This document shows, one piece after another, positions 8,901-18,200 of a stretch of 64,000 nucleotides of DNA. How positions within the stretch are numbered: the first letter of the stretch is position 1; each line of letters opens with the position of its first letter. Origin of the DNA: Bactericera cockerelli (Eukaryota; Arthropoda; Insecta; Hemiptera; Triozidae); assembly GCA_024516035.1 (NCBI GenBank), contig CM044958.1:43537803-43601802 (forward strand), written 5' to 3'. The notes beneath the pieces are model-generated. The model made no database searches and was not told the DNA's origin. It saw only the letters and a program-made list of their open reading frames with translations. Made by a program: the position numbers and the translations under genes.

Positions 8901-11789
8901 AGTGTATGACTATTTTTCAAAATGGATTGAAGTATTGAAGTTAAGAAGCAAAACATCAAGGGAGCTAATCAAGAAATTTGTATTTATTTTCTCATATCAT
9001 GGAGCACCTGATGTAATTGTATCTGACAATATGCCATTTGCAAGTTCAGAATTTAAACAGTTTTTCAACGAGTGGAATATAAAATCGATAACATCAAGTC
9101 CTAGATATCCTAGAGGAAATGCAGTTGCTGAGCGGGCAGTTGGAATAGCCAAACAAATGTTGAACAAGAATGAAGATAATCTTGATTTAGCTTTATTACA
9201 ATATAGAAATTCTCCAATTGTATCCCTTGGTTTATCACCCGCTAAATTATTAATGAGTCGTAATTTTAAAGAAAAACTTCCAATTCAATCCAACCAATTG
9301 TGTCCAAAATTAAATGACCCTGTGAAAATTAAAGAAAGTTTGAAGCAAGTTCAGAAAACTAACAAGATGTACTATGATAAAAATACAAGGCAACAATCAA
9401 ATTGTGAAGAAAATCAAAATGTACTGTTTAAAATAAATCCAGAGAAACCATGGGAAAAAGGTATTATCAAAGGAATTCATCCAGACACTCCACGCTCCTT
9501 TCAAATTGAGCATGAACAAACAGGAAGAACATTTAGAAGAAACCGACAGCATATCCATCCAATCCCAGACAGAAGTGATCACAGTCAGCCTGAAGAAAGT
9601 GAAGAAATATATCTAGATGCCAGAATGAATGTTTCTCAGCCAGACTTGGAAACTGATGTACAGGAAGACAACTTTAAAAGAAATCTTCGTGATAGAAACA
9701 AGCTGAGACCTCCAGCTTGTTATCAAGATTGACAGGGAGGATGTAGGGAGCTGTGAACCACTCTATATTTCTACAAATATCTGGCCTGAATATTTATACC
9801 CTTTTGGAAGTTTTGAATTGATTGAGTCAGTCTAGATTTTCTTGTAGAAGATACTCAAATAAATATGTTTCCTCTTCATAGTTTTGTGTTCTTTATTTGA
9901 TAACTTTACAGATATAATTTTTTTATTCCTAATTTTAAGCAATCGTCTTTATTGCCTTTTCCAACTGTTTAAATTGGAAGCATTTGGCTTGAACATAGGT
10001 GACCCAGGTTTAATCCTCAGCTGGGTAGAACATTTTCTACTCTGTTTTTTTGTATGCAATCAACCACCATGGGAACTTTATCTTCTTAAGCCATTGAACC
10101 CTTTGGAAACTGAAAGCTAGCCTGCCTTGTTAAGGTTGGCTAGTGTGTTCTGTTTATAGTCCTCTAGTGAGTCATAAACATTTTGTAAGATAATATGACT
10201 AAGGCTATCCCAGTGCATGAATTTTTCTTTGTTAATTTGAGTTTTTGCTCACATAATAATAAAATTCCGAGGTTTAGGCAGTGGCGGCTCCTTCTAAAGG
10301 GCTCAGGGGCTCTAGCCCCCCAAAAATTCGAAAGAAAAAAAAAAACTGAAAACATAGTCTTGCTTCACTATGAATTTTCCCATTACATGTAGAATGTTTA
10401 AAATCAACATAATTTCAAGTAAAATAAATCCCTGCTAAAAATCCCTCGTTTAACATTGTAACTATAGAATATGTGGGGCTCATTTATTTGAGCCCCATCT
10501 ATTCTATACTGAGCACACGGGTTATATATTTGCAATCTAGCGATAACGTCACAAACTGCATGCTATTATACATGGCTCTGGGGCTCAGCCCCAGGGTCTG
10601 TGGGATAGAATATGGGAATAATAAAATGTAGTTATTTTTTCTCTCGTAACATCGTACCACGAATATTCCCACACGCGTCGCAACATTTTTCTCCACCGGT
10701 GAAGTCACCGATACTTGATAAAGGTTGAATTGAGTTTCAAAAGTCAACGGTTTGAATTGTTTGTTTACGTTTCGTGATATCAATTTTCAAATTTTATGTC
10801 TTGTTTATCTCAGTGCGTTTATCCGACGATTTCTAGTTGAATATATTTATACTGTCTGAACTCTGAAAGTACCTAGAAAAAGTATTGTAATTTGTATTAT
10901 TGTACATTGTAGTGCTAATAATAATATGTAAAAAGTGCGAGTAAACTGTAAATGTAGGTAACTATATTTTAATCCTGTGTCTTTAATAATTTATAATCAA
11001 CACTTGGGAAACAAAATCTTTATGTAGGTAGGTATATGATAATTAAATTTCAAGTCATCGTATTTGTGTTAATCACTATTTGTATAAGTGATGTCTCAAT
11101 TAATTAAACCCAATTTTTTTTTTTTAATTTTTCCAATTTTCTGATTTGAGCTATTGACCTTTGGATTTAAATCCTACTGCCTGCAGCTATTGTGGTCTTC
11201 ACTTATGTGCAATATTGTTCAATTGTAAAATTTATATGATAACAATAATAATAATAATAAAATAACGAACCAACACATGACTTTAATTTTTATATTATTA
11301 TGAAGTTGCATGAGTCAATTTTTGTGTAAAGACCAGCTTTTCCCAAAGAGAAAATGGAGCTATAAAAAGACATTACCTCTGTCAACATTTTTTTTTGAGC
11401 CCCCCAAAAATTTTCAGCAGGAGCCGCCACTGGGTTTAGGTGGTAGAAAATGCTTTGAGCATTAACATTGCCTAGTGGTTACCTTCCACTAGAGCAGTTG
11501 TGGTGCCCCCAAGAAAGAAAAAAAGACAGCAGGCCTGTATTCAGATGATGAAAAATGTCAGCTAAGTAGGCCAATTTGGTTCTTGAGGCACCCCTGGAGG
11601 TGACTCAAGGAACCCCACGGTGCTGCGGCACCCCAGTTGCGGACCACTGCACTAGAGTCTTTGTATTATACTACTACTTACTCTGGATGCTAGTATGAGG
11701 GAAGAATTCACATAGTCAAGAACACTTGAAGACAAGGCAGACGTCTTGCTCAGACCTCCTAGCCATGGGATCTTGTTTATTGCAAACAT
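2935..11789 (-). CDS. MRPL9: Mitochondrial ribosomal protein L9 (bL9m), five exons
   Basis: Product: large-subunit mitoribosomal protein bL9m, acting in the mitochondrial matrix. Exons on the minus strand: 11789-11682 (ATG, 36 codons), 5579-5411, 4997-4831, 3903-3700, 3132-2935 (stop). All junctions are AG/GT and the phases join cleanly to 281 residues, close to the animal family length. Exon 1 encodes a basic, Ser/Leu-rich start (MFAINKIPWLGGLSK) typical of a mitochondrial presequence. Exons 2 and 3 give the bL9 signature: MQVILVQYVEG, then GLGKAGDIVTVNPNFAYN and LLLPKLAIYAS. The later exons are the metazoan C-terminal extension. Intron 1 is about 6.1 kb and contains an LTR retrotransposon and a SINE broken by two hAT elements. 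The exon assignment is by reading; identity is confident from the bL9 motif. Confidence 0.92.
3183..3425 (+). repeat. SINE family D copy, head truncated
   Basis: It starts in the central domain shared by families C and D (ACCCAGGCTGGGTGAGGTTA, then GCGAATGGAGGGTAAAACCC). It continues into the D-specific tail: AAGGGCATCCAGCCGTAAAA, then CCCCAAGTAGGTTTGGGAAA and a GAAGAAGAAG end. The complete family member at 18275-18632 (opposite strand) shows that the missing piece is a tRNA-like head. Confidence 0.75.
3450..3665 (-). repeat. SINE family E copy
   Basis: It shares AGCAGCTACTCATTTTTCCT, CACGAGG and a minus-strand B-box-like GGGTTCAAAT with copies at 16755-17060 and 43540-43815. It lies in the last intron of MRPL9, ending about 35 bp from the exon at 3700. 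Confidence 0.7.
4089..4378. mobile_element. TTAA-flanked MITE (piggyBac-like)
   Basis: The element runs from CACGTTGAGCG to CGCTCAACGTG and is bounded on both sides by TTAA (4085-4088, 4379-4382), the target duplication of piggyBac-type transposons. It is 290 bp and non-coding. Internally it has repeated CCCCCATGGGG-type words. It lies in intron 3 of MRPL9. Related architecture is seen at 19692-19855 and 61175-61332. Confidence 0.8.
4555..4680 (-). repeat. Partial SINE family B copy
   Basis: It contains CCTCTGATGGGCGAGAAGTG followed by a decayed B-box-like GGTTCAAAC word. These are the body and part of the head of family B in reverse orientation. It lies in MRPL9 intron 3. Confidence 0.5.
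5125..5310 (-). repeat. SINE family C copy (5S rRNA-derived)
   Basis: The minus strand reads a degraded 5S-like head (plus-strand TTAACCTCACTGGACTATGC, then TTAACTTCAGTG). It then has the shared central domain (plus-strand AACCTCACCCAGCCTGAGTG) and the tail (plus-strand GGTCATATCACAACAGGGG). It sits in intron 2 of MRPL9. Confidence 0.65.
5628..5796 (+). repeat. 5' LTR
   Basis: 169 bp, TG...CA ends, with an AATAAA at about 5745-5752 that could act as a poly-A signal. It appears identical to the 3' LTR at 9742-9910. The start was set by the TG and the GATAT duplication just outside. Confidence 0.93.
5797..5813 (+). promoter_or_regulatory. Primer-binding site
   Basis: TGGTGTCAGGTTAAG begins at the first base after the 5' LTR. 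TGG at this position pairs with the CCA end of a tRNA, as in other Ty3/gypsy elements. The specific primer tRNA is not assigned. The gag ATG follows immediately. Confidence 0.75.
5814..6848 (+). CDS. Gag and protease start of the LTR retrotransposon
   Basis: 344 codons. The N-terminal half is a helical Gag capsid region. Two CCHC zinc knuckles follow at residues 213-226 and 233-246 (each C-x2-C-x4-H-x4-C), for RNA packaging. An aspartic protease begins around residue 294 with the active-site DTGA at 306-309. The frame stops at 6846-6848 in the middle of the protease, and homologous reading resumes in the +1 frame, where the pol ORF lies. The frames overlap only between 6832 and 6848. Either this copy or its source carries a frameshift, or a programmed shift is used. 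Confidence 0.9.
   Translation: MEYRIPKRFELLNYGENVHKRWECYIKQFKRCLVASDNKDRDEESKIAILLNIAGEEVEYIYDVLKIDEKCKTFDEVLSEISSYFKPMKNVIFERYLFLTHEMKMEHNIEDFVLELRKLSETCEYAEQENMICDKLVMSVKDDNLRKLFLKQQNLTLTSALEITKRFIATETNADKMSLKPCNSIIKNESNAEVDYVKKSYQSNNAKGKSTECNFCGYTFHKNNMCPAKGKTCNFCKKSNHFESKCLMKLKNGNSRNIKVHEFEEREICMETLSVVDKVNSTEPSKLTEWIEEIDFEGKKIACKLDTGAQCNAMPMKILCQLLGRNENDVQKELKPSSMNINNI
6883..9732 (+). CDS. Pol of the LTR retrotransposon (RT, RNase H, integrase)
   Basis: 949 codons from the first ATG; the frame is open back to 6832, so the real N-terminus joins the protease. Domains in order: the rest of the protease (PILGLNSC near residue 23), reverse transcriptase with FSVLDLTSAFHQ and the catalytic YIDD at 233-236, RNase H (QTDASS, then TDHKPL), the integrase HHCC zinc finger (HETHLGMNKMK ... 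CDTCDKY), and the integrase core with D, D and E (DIMECKD, VSDN, AVAERAV). This domain order is Ty3/gypsy, not copia. It is uninterrupted to its stop, just before the polypurine tract. Confidence 0.95.
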   Translation: MRGKINSEYYIFKFVVVNLETRPILGLNSCFKLGLIKRVMTVDVMFKSIDQVIQNYGKVFEGIGKFPGEPYDIKVKENAVPVSYPPRRVAKSIMPRLKEALDKLETQKIISKVTEPNEWCHNIVVREKPNKELRICLDPRDLNLNVVKDSYYIPNQDDILSNLSGCKIFSVLDLTSAFHQIPLSENSSDLCCFSTPFGRYKYLRCPFGISTMSELCQRKNQELFGDINGVYIYIDDLYIAAKDEISHDKILKQVLDRALTAGVTMNKKKIQFKKQQVKILGFVVNKDGIQIDKERTEAIDKIKQPQNKKEIMQFLGIVQYFSKFIPNVSNISSPLRELTKKDTVWTWRNEHEFAFSQLKKCLMTSPVLAHYDDKKEIIIQTDASSYALGCCLMQEGKVVAYASRSLTPTEQKYAQVEKEMLGILFACKKFHYYIYGNKVTILTDHKPLITIVHKEIQKVSPRLQRMLLKLFRYELCIEYLPGSQMVVADILSRNVLNSTCDENSGLDLCIHDIKLHHTVNDTKLKMVQELSEEDPEIKRIINFVVNSNWPCNMKQESHEIKNFYKVREELSVIDGILFKSNKIVIPRKMRQHVIETIHETHLGMNKMKMKARELVYWPHINSDIEKFVQRCDTCDKYANDNPKLPMLSQEIPDRPWEKIAADIMECKDSEYLVVYDYFSKWIEVLKLRSKTSRELIKKFVFIFSYHGAPDVIVSDNMPFASSEFKQFFNEWNIKSITSSPRYPRGNAVAERAVGIAKQMLNKNEDNLDLALLQYRNSPIVSLGLSPAKLLMSRNFKEKLPIQSNQLCPKLNDPVKIKESLKQVQKTNKMYYDKNTRQQSNCEENQNVLFKINPEKPWEKGIIKGIHPDTPRSFQIEHEQTGRTFRRNRQHIHPIPDRSDHSQPEESEEIYLDARMNVSQPDLETDVQEDNFKRNLRDRNKLRPPACYQD
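9734..9741 (+). promoter_or_regulatory. Polypurine tract
   Basis: AGGGAGGA directly precedes the 3' LTR and is the expected primer for plus-strand DNA synthesis. Confidence 0.7.
9742..9910 (+). repeat. 3' LTR
   Basis: 169 bp, appears identical to the 5' LTR. It is followed directly by the GATAT target duplication at 9911-9915. Confidence 0.93.
9980..10170 (+). repeat. Repeat also present at 18870-19100
   Basis: The segment ending GCTAGCCTGCCTTGTTAAGG, then GTTTATAGTCCTCTAG, matches 18935-19060 in the FANCL locus. The left part (AGGTGACCCAGGTTTAATCC) resembles a tRNA B box, so this is likely another SINE. Confidence 0.5.
10279..11432. mobile_element. Non-autonomous hAT element, 1154 bp
   Basis: The terminal inverted repeats CAGTGGCGGCTCCT and AGGAGCCGCCACTG are flanked by an exact 8-bp duplication, GGTTTAGG (10271-10278, 11433-11440). 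Both are hAT hallmarks. There is no transposase ORF. Near the left end are strong hairpins built on GGGGCT/AGCCCC, for example TGGGGCTCA...TGAGCCCCA at 10473-10497. Confidence 0.93.
11495..11649. mobile_element. Second hAT MITE, 155 bp
   Basis: The ends CAGTTGTGGTGCC and GCGGACCACTG are bracketed by an exact 8-bp duplication, CACTAGAG (11487-11494, 11650-11657). The target is the same SINE A copy that the larger hAT hit 54 bp away. Confidence 0.85.
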
Positions 11790-12241
11790 TTTGGGAAGAA
11801 TTTTTGTCTTAAATAATAGGACAGAATATTTCTAAATTAATCGGACTTCTAGCACTGCTAGAGACATGTTAGTTTATTGGGAAACAGATCAAGCACAGTA
11901 CCACAAGCCGATCACTTTCTTCTTAGGTATCAGTATCACAAGTCAATCACACTTTTTTCTTCTTCGAAATTTGATTAGTATGAATTTCAAAATAATCGCG
12001 GTTACTTGTCAAAGTATCACCACAGAGGACTTCTCTGTGAAAATCGTTTTTTTAGAAGGTCCCCTGAACAGTAAATACCTCTGTTGTTAAAGAGTGGCGC
12101 GAATTTGAATTAATTTTTAACATTGGATTTTTGTTTGAGAAAAATGGAAACTCCCAATTTTATGCAAAATTACCAATTATCTCTGTAGCAAGTCTCCCTT
12201 TTCGCAAATCAATACCTATTACTTTTCTACTTACAACCATC
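11790..12241. promoter_or_regulatory. Shared intergenic region of the divergent MRPL9 and FANCL genes
   Basis: 452 bp separate the two start codons. No repeat is recognised here, unlike almost all surrounding sequence. It must carry the 5' UTRs and promoters of both genes, so a bidirectional promoter is the simple inference. I see no TATA box that I would assign with confidence. Confidence 0.7.
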
Positions 12242-15200
12242 ATGTCTGTTAAACTATCAATGCTTAAATCTTATCCGTTGTTGATACCTAATCTCAATTT
12301 TACCATTTGGCAAGGCTATATTAAAGTTATGGTAAGTAGTATTAGGACTATTATTGGGAAAAACTCATTCATTGGGTGGGATTACAACTAACGGATCCCT
12401 ACACTACCAGGATTATCAGACTTATATCTTAACAGTTAACCAATTTATTACCAATGCACAGTAATGATGGGTTCTACGATAAAACACTTTTCACAAAACC
12501 TTCTCTGATTACAAAATCTAGATTAACTCATGGTTGGTTCTACAAATCTTGAAAAATACAAAACTGGTGCTTTGTTAAACTGTTGTCATAATGGGACTAC
12601 CTGTCTTGCACTGACAGTCTAAATAAAGCATGACTTATTCATATCTAATACTAAACTAAAATCAAATAATATTAATAACTGTACTCTCTTTTCAAGGGCA
12701 ATGACTATAAGATAACCATTAGCTGTCCTGAGTTTCCATTCACAAGGAATATCTCCTTGAAATTTGACACGCAACTGAGCAATTTGGTACCAAACTGTAA
12801 TTCTATTATTAATCAAGTAAGTAGCAACCTAGGCACTGGGCCCTGTGTCAATCATTATACAGATCATAAAAACAAGGACATTTTTTTAATAGATATTTTT
12901 GTAATATATGTGTGGCGTTAAGTATTGGATTGCATTCTGTCTAAGTGCGAAATTAATAAACATTTTAGATCTTAGTTTTCCCTATCTTAGACATTACACA
13001 ATCCTAGACTTTTTACAAGAGCATCTATTAATTTGCCACAAGTTCACAATGTAAAAATTCAACTGGTGAATTTATTTTACTTCTGGATTCAATTCTAAGA
13101 TATGTATTAATTCATGTGTCTAATTTAACTTGTGAAATTATGAGATCTTTTACTACAATCTTGATAATAGTTACATTGTTGATGAAACTATAAAATATTA
13201 TTATTTTAATTGTCTTTTTCATTTAAGGTAATTTAAAGCTATGTCAGCACTTCTGCTCTTTCCTATTCCCTTGCAACTCACAATAATGCATGCCTTTGCT
13301 AAAAGTTCCACCATTAAAAAATGGTAAGCTCTTAAACACTGTATCAAGAACCATACCAAATTTCAGTTCAATTTGACTTGTAATTTGTGAGATATGCCAG
13401 TATATGAAAGAGCTCAACTTTCAAAAAATGGACTTTTTAGAAACTCTCAAACTCAATGAGACAGACAATGCTAACTATGTAAAATTTCAGATCAATCCAA
13501 TTTCTGGTTTTCAAGGTATAGTGAGACAAACACACACACATGCACACTTTATACTAGGTCAAGGTGTCTACTGGTCAGGGAAAACCTGGAAAACCTGGAA
13601 TTGTCAGGGAATTTTTTGAGACCAAAAAAGTCAGGGAAATGTCAGGGAATTTTGTGAAAAAACACCAAAAGTCAGGGAATTTTGTGAGAAAACACCAAAA
13701 GTCAGGGAATTTTTTTCAAGATCCAATTTTGTCATGAAAATAAATAAAAAAAAAATTGCCTGCGGCGCCATTGTAATCCAGGCAGTGTGATAATGTTTCT
13801 TTGGTAAGAAACACAAAACACTCAACCACTTTTTGATAAGATTAACAAAATTTTAGCAGGTTTTTTTTTTCAGGGTTTTCCCTGAAAGTTCTTTAATTTT
13901 CTTTAGGGTTCCTATTTTGCTGTTGATTTTTTTACGTTTAAACTTTCCTTATCCCATAATGAGAAATGTATTGTATTCGGCGAAATTTCAAAAAATATAA
14001 GAATATAATTTGTGTGTTTCTCTTTTAACGTTCCTAACACAATCTTGGTAAGAGCTACCGTTAGCAAGCTTTTATCAAATTTACAAGAAAAGAATAAAAT
14101 TGGAGATTTTTTAGCAATAGCGTAGTCTTGTGATGATCACACTAGATTTTACTTCCGATAAATTTCTAATATTAGAAATCGGAAGTATTGTGTTCGTTTT
14201 TGTAAAAATAAATATTTTTTGCTCCGATTTCATATTTGTCGACGTTTCAAAACCTCCTGAGCAAATTTGGTTTTGTGTCGGTCTGTTAAAAGTATTCCTT
14301 GTAACGCGCAAATCTTGGAAACTACTCAACAGATTTTGATGAAATTTTGCACACATATAGGAGACATTCTGTAGATGGTCCCATTTTAAATTCATCAAAT
14401 TCGTACGAGCGGTTCTGGGTAAAAGAGACCATGCGCCTGACCACTAACTTTTTACTTAAACGCATATATCTCGTGAACGGTACACCCAATTTTGATGAAA
14501 TTTTGTATTGTTCTACATAGGCTGTCTATATTTATTTTTTAATTAATTATAATTTAACTCTGATATTTAAGAAAATCCGAAATTTTGGACAAAAAAGTCA
14601 AAAAAGAAGGACCACGACTTGCTGATACAGAATTTTCTGTAGAATCTAAAATGTAGAAAAAACGGTATTCTACCATATGAAACAAATTTGAAGAAAATCG
14701 GTTCAGTCATTTTGGAGATACAAGTAATTTTGTATAAAATCTCAAAATTGGCACATGTTTACAATGTGAAACAATCACAAGGGAGTATTGTGCCTATAAT
14801 TGGCAATGTTTTTTTATTTAAAAAAAAAGCAAGGAGCCAAACACGTTTTCTAAATATATGACATGTCTATAATTTGCATATTTACTATTATTTTAATATG
14901 CATTACCTTTTGTGTACTAATAATCAATCAGTACATGAGTAAGCAATTTGTACATAATATCCACCTATTCAACATCATGCTGATGTCTATTCCTCAGTAC
15001 TAAATGTTTATATCGTAGAACGTAACAGAAAACTCATTTAATTGATTTAAAAAAAAAGTTTGGTTGGGTGGTCTTATATAATATAAGGTTTTATATAATA
15101 TAGTTAATATACATATAATGTCTCCTTAAAAAAGTAGACTGGAAAAACTGGAAAAATGGTCTGGAAAACCTGGAAAAGTCAGGGAATTTTACTTTGACCA

Positions 15201-18200
15201 TTTAGTAGACACCCTGTAGGTATAACATTATGAAATGCTCATTTTCTGCAACATAATATCAAATTAAATTGAAAGATTTCCAATGCAAACAGGTATCTGT
15301 TTCACTTGAAATTGACTTCTATATTTTATTTTCAGTTGAAATTAAAGAGATCATTGAAGTTGAACAAGTTTTTGGATAATTTTTCAGAATACTTGGTGAG
15401 TATTTTTTATTTAAGTCTTACATCCTTATTTATTTTCATAGATTTTCTACAAGTTTTATAATAGTTTATTATTATTATTTATTTTTAATGCAAGACTATT
15501 ATTTATTTTTAATGCAAGACCCAATAAGATTATGCATAATAGAAGTTGAAGATAGTGTGATTATTAATAGGGGGTCTATTTCTTGTCACTTGACATATAT
15601 AAGTTTACTAGGCGTTTGCCCGTGCTTTGCAACGGGACTAAATTTCAAATTTACTAAGGCATGGCCCTACTGCTGGACAGCAATGCCTTTTTGAACTTTT
15701 TATAATTTTTCTGGACAAAGCAATAATGGTTTTGGGGGGGTCAATTCTGAGACATTTTTTGCTATCTCTTACCGTTTTGGCTAAACAACTCTGGACAAAC
15801 AAACAAACATAGGTAGTCCTTTTTTCTGTTTTATATTAAGTTTATATACCTTCATAGGTTTCAGAAAAAATAGGTAAAAAATTTAACCTACAACTTAAAA
15901 ATTTAATTTATTTTAATTTTCAGAAAAATAATACATCAAACAGTTCCATTGATTTCAACAGCAAGTATCTACTGTATAAAGATCTAGAAACAGTGCGTGA
16001 TAATATAATGGACATCTCCGACACTATGGATCTGGTTACCCTGGAATATATGGACGGGGCAGATCGATCTCATTCTATCTCCATCCATTTACAACCTGGA
16101 GCTGGATTATATTTTGACATGGATTTACCTGAGGAAATATGTCACGTTTTTTCCGAGGTAGATTTTTTATGTGGTATGTTATAGTGGAGGTAGGGTAGGA
16201 GTGTTGGAATCAAACAACTTAAAACCATTAAGAAATAGACATACCCCAAATAAGTCTGGAAAAGAGGTGTAGAAAAAAAAGAGAAGATTCTACTATCATT
16301 GCAGTAAAAAAACAATACTTTCTATACTTGATAAGTAATAGAAAGTAAAAAAGAGATTGCCTCAGACAATAACCCCACTGTTAGTCAGAACGTTGATTGT
16401 AATCCTTATTTTTCTTCTCAATTTGATGGTTCCTTGTTTAATTAATATTTATATATTTATATTAATCTATGGTGATATAATGGGTTTAAAATAATCTGTA
16501 ATAATTTTCAGGTAAACAGGCTGAATACAGTGAGTGGTGCTTACGATCAGTTTCTGCCAGAGGGTGACTGACCTGCAAGCCTTATTCTTCATGTGTGATC
16601 TCTTGGATGAACAAACCACAGTTCTGGAACCCGCTAATCCAAGCAGGAAACATGTCCATAGGAAAATTGGATTGAGTTAGTTTGTTTTGTTATATTGTAT
16701 TGCAAATTAAGTGGGAACAGCATTACGAAACCCCTAAAAACATAATTAATAAATAAATGTGTTTCTTTTTGTTATTATCTCACAATTTTAGTGGGTAACG
16801 CAGAATTACAGGACTTTTCCATATCTTTAATAAATAATATCGTACTTTTGCTCATACTTCTGCCACTGGTTGTTACTCACATTAAAACAGCTACTCATTT
16901 TTCCTCACGAGGTATGGGGGGAGACCATTTCGACAAGGTATACATGACATAACATCCAAGTAGAGAGCAGAAAAATTTCTACCCTGTTGGGGTTCAAACT
17001 TGGCAAGCATAGTTGTGCTAGTCCATGGACATATTGTGACTGATAGTTTACCACTGTTTGACAATAATCAAAACCACAGGTCTTTTGACTAAGTCAGCTA
17101 GAAAGCTCAACCATACCAATTGAATCAGACTACCCCAGGATCAAAAGCGCGCGATTAGCTCAGTGGTTAAGCACGCGCTTACCATGCGGAAGGTCCCGGG
17201 TTTGATCCCCATCAGAGGGGAGACATACTATGGGATGGGCAGGCTGGAACACAGACCACAAGCGTCTATAGAAGCTCCTGTTTCATGGCATAAAAACGGC
17301 TGTGAAACAAACACTCATCTTTAAAAAAAAAAAAAAAAAAAAATCAACTCATACACTACATCTGAAATTCCTGTTGATTTCCAGGTGAAAGTGTGGCGGT
17401 TGAGATCCGACTGAATCCGTATGATGTGTACTCCTGTCCTGGTCTAGAAGTGGTGGGGGAGGGAACATCTGTGGCCAATGTGAAGACTACTCTGGAGCAG
17501 AATATGAAGGTAACACGTTTCAGCTCAGTGGTAAGATACTTGCTTACCATGTGGAAGATGCCTGGTTTGAACCCCAGAGCCGACAATTTTTATTTATTTA
17601 TTAATTTGAGTGTGAAGAAGCTCAACATGTAAAAAATGTTCTGAAGATCTTGAATACTGCCAGAACCATACTGAATTTCACCTTTATTTGTCTTGTTCTT
17701 CGCGAGATATGGCGGTATTTGAAAAAGCTCAAGTTTGGAAAAATAGACATTATGAATAGCACATTACCTCAAAGAGACCGTCTTTGGTAACCATTCATAC
17801 AGTTTTTGTAAGGGACACCTTCCGGTACAATCCTGTTGACCCAGTAAATGGGTTGTCATTTCTTGTCCATCCAATAGGAGGTATACTACGGAATGGACTA
17901 CAAGCGTCTCTGTAGCAAATAATAATTGCGACTTTACTGTTGTTAGGTAAGGTTTATCTAGCTTTATTTGGGGGAGCGGCTCCTGTTTTTGATTTACCCG
18001 CTTCCCTCTTAATTGTTGTTATTATCCTGTGTGTATTCTGTGTCTTGTTAAGTGTTGTCTTGAAAGAGTCTATGGGTAGCTGCTGTTTCATGACTACAAA
18101 CAAATAAGGGTTGGGTGGAAGAGATTGCCAAAGGCAATAACCCTTTATAGTTAGGGCATATATTATGTATATATATTTTTTTTTCTTCTATTATATTGTA

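Larger units (their letters stand above)
5628..9910 (+). mobile_element. Young Ty3/gypsy LTR retrotransposon, 4283 bp
   Basis: Two 169-bp LTRs (5628-5796, 9742-9910) begin TGTAGGGAG and end TTTACA, and I found no difference between them by eye. The insertion is bracketed by an exact 5-bp duplication, GATAT (5623-5627 and 9911-9915). Inside are a tRNA primer-binding site, a Gag-protease ORF, a Pol ORF and a polypurine tract; no env-like ORF is present. It lies antisense in intron 1 of MRPL9, only 46 bp upstream of the exon 2 acceptor. Identical LTRs imply a recent insertion. Confidence 0.95.
10200..11668 (+). repeat. SINE family A copy broken by two hAT insertions
   Basis: SINE A sequence is found in three pieces: about 10200-10278, 11441-11494 and 11658-11668. 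Removing 10279-11440 and 11495-11657 leaves a normal A body and tail order. The 3' end of the SINE abuts the splice donor of MRPL9 exon 1 (11681-11680 on the minus strand). Confidence 0.8.
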
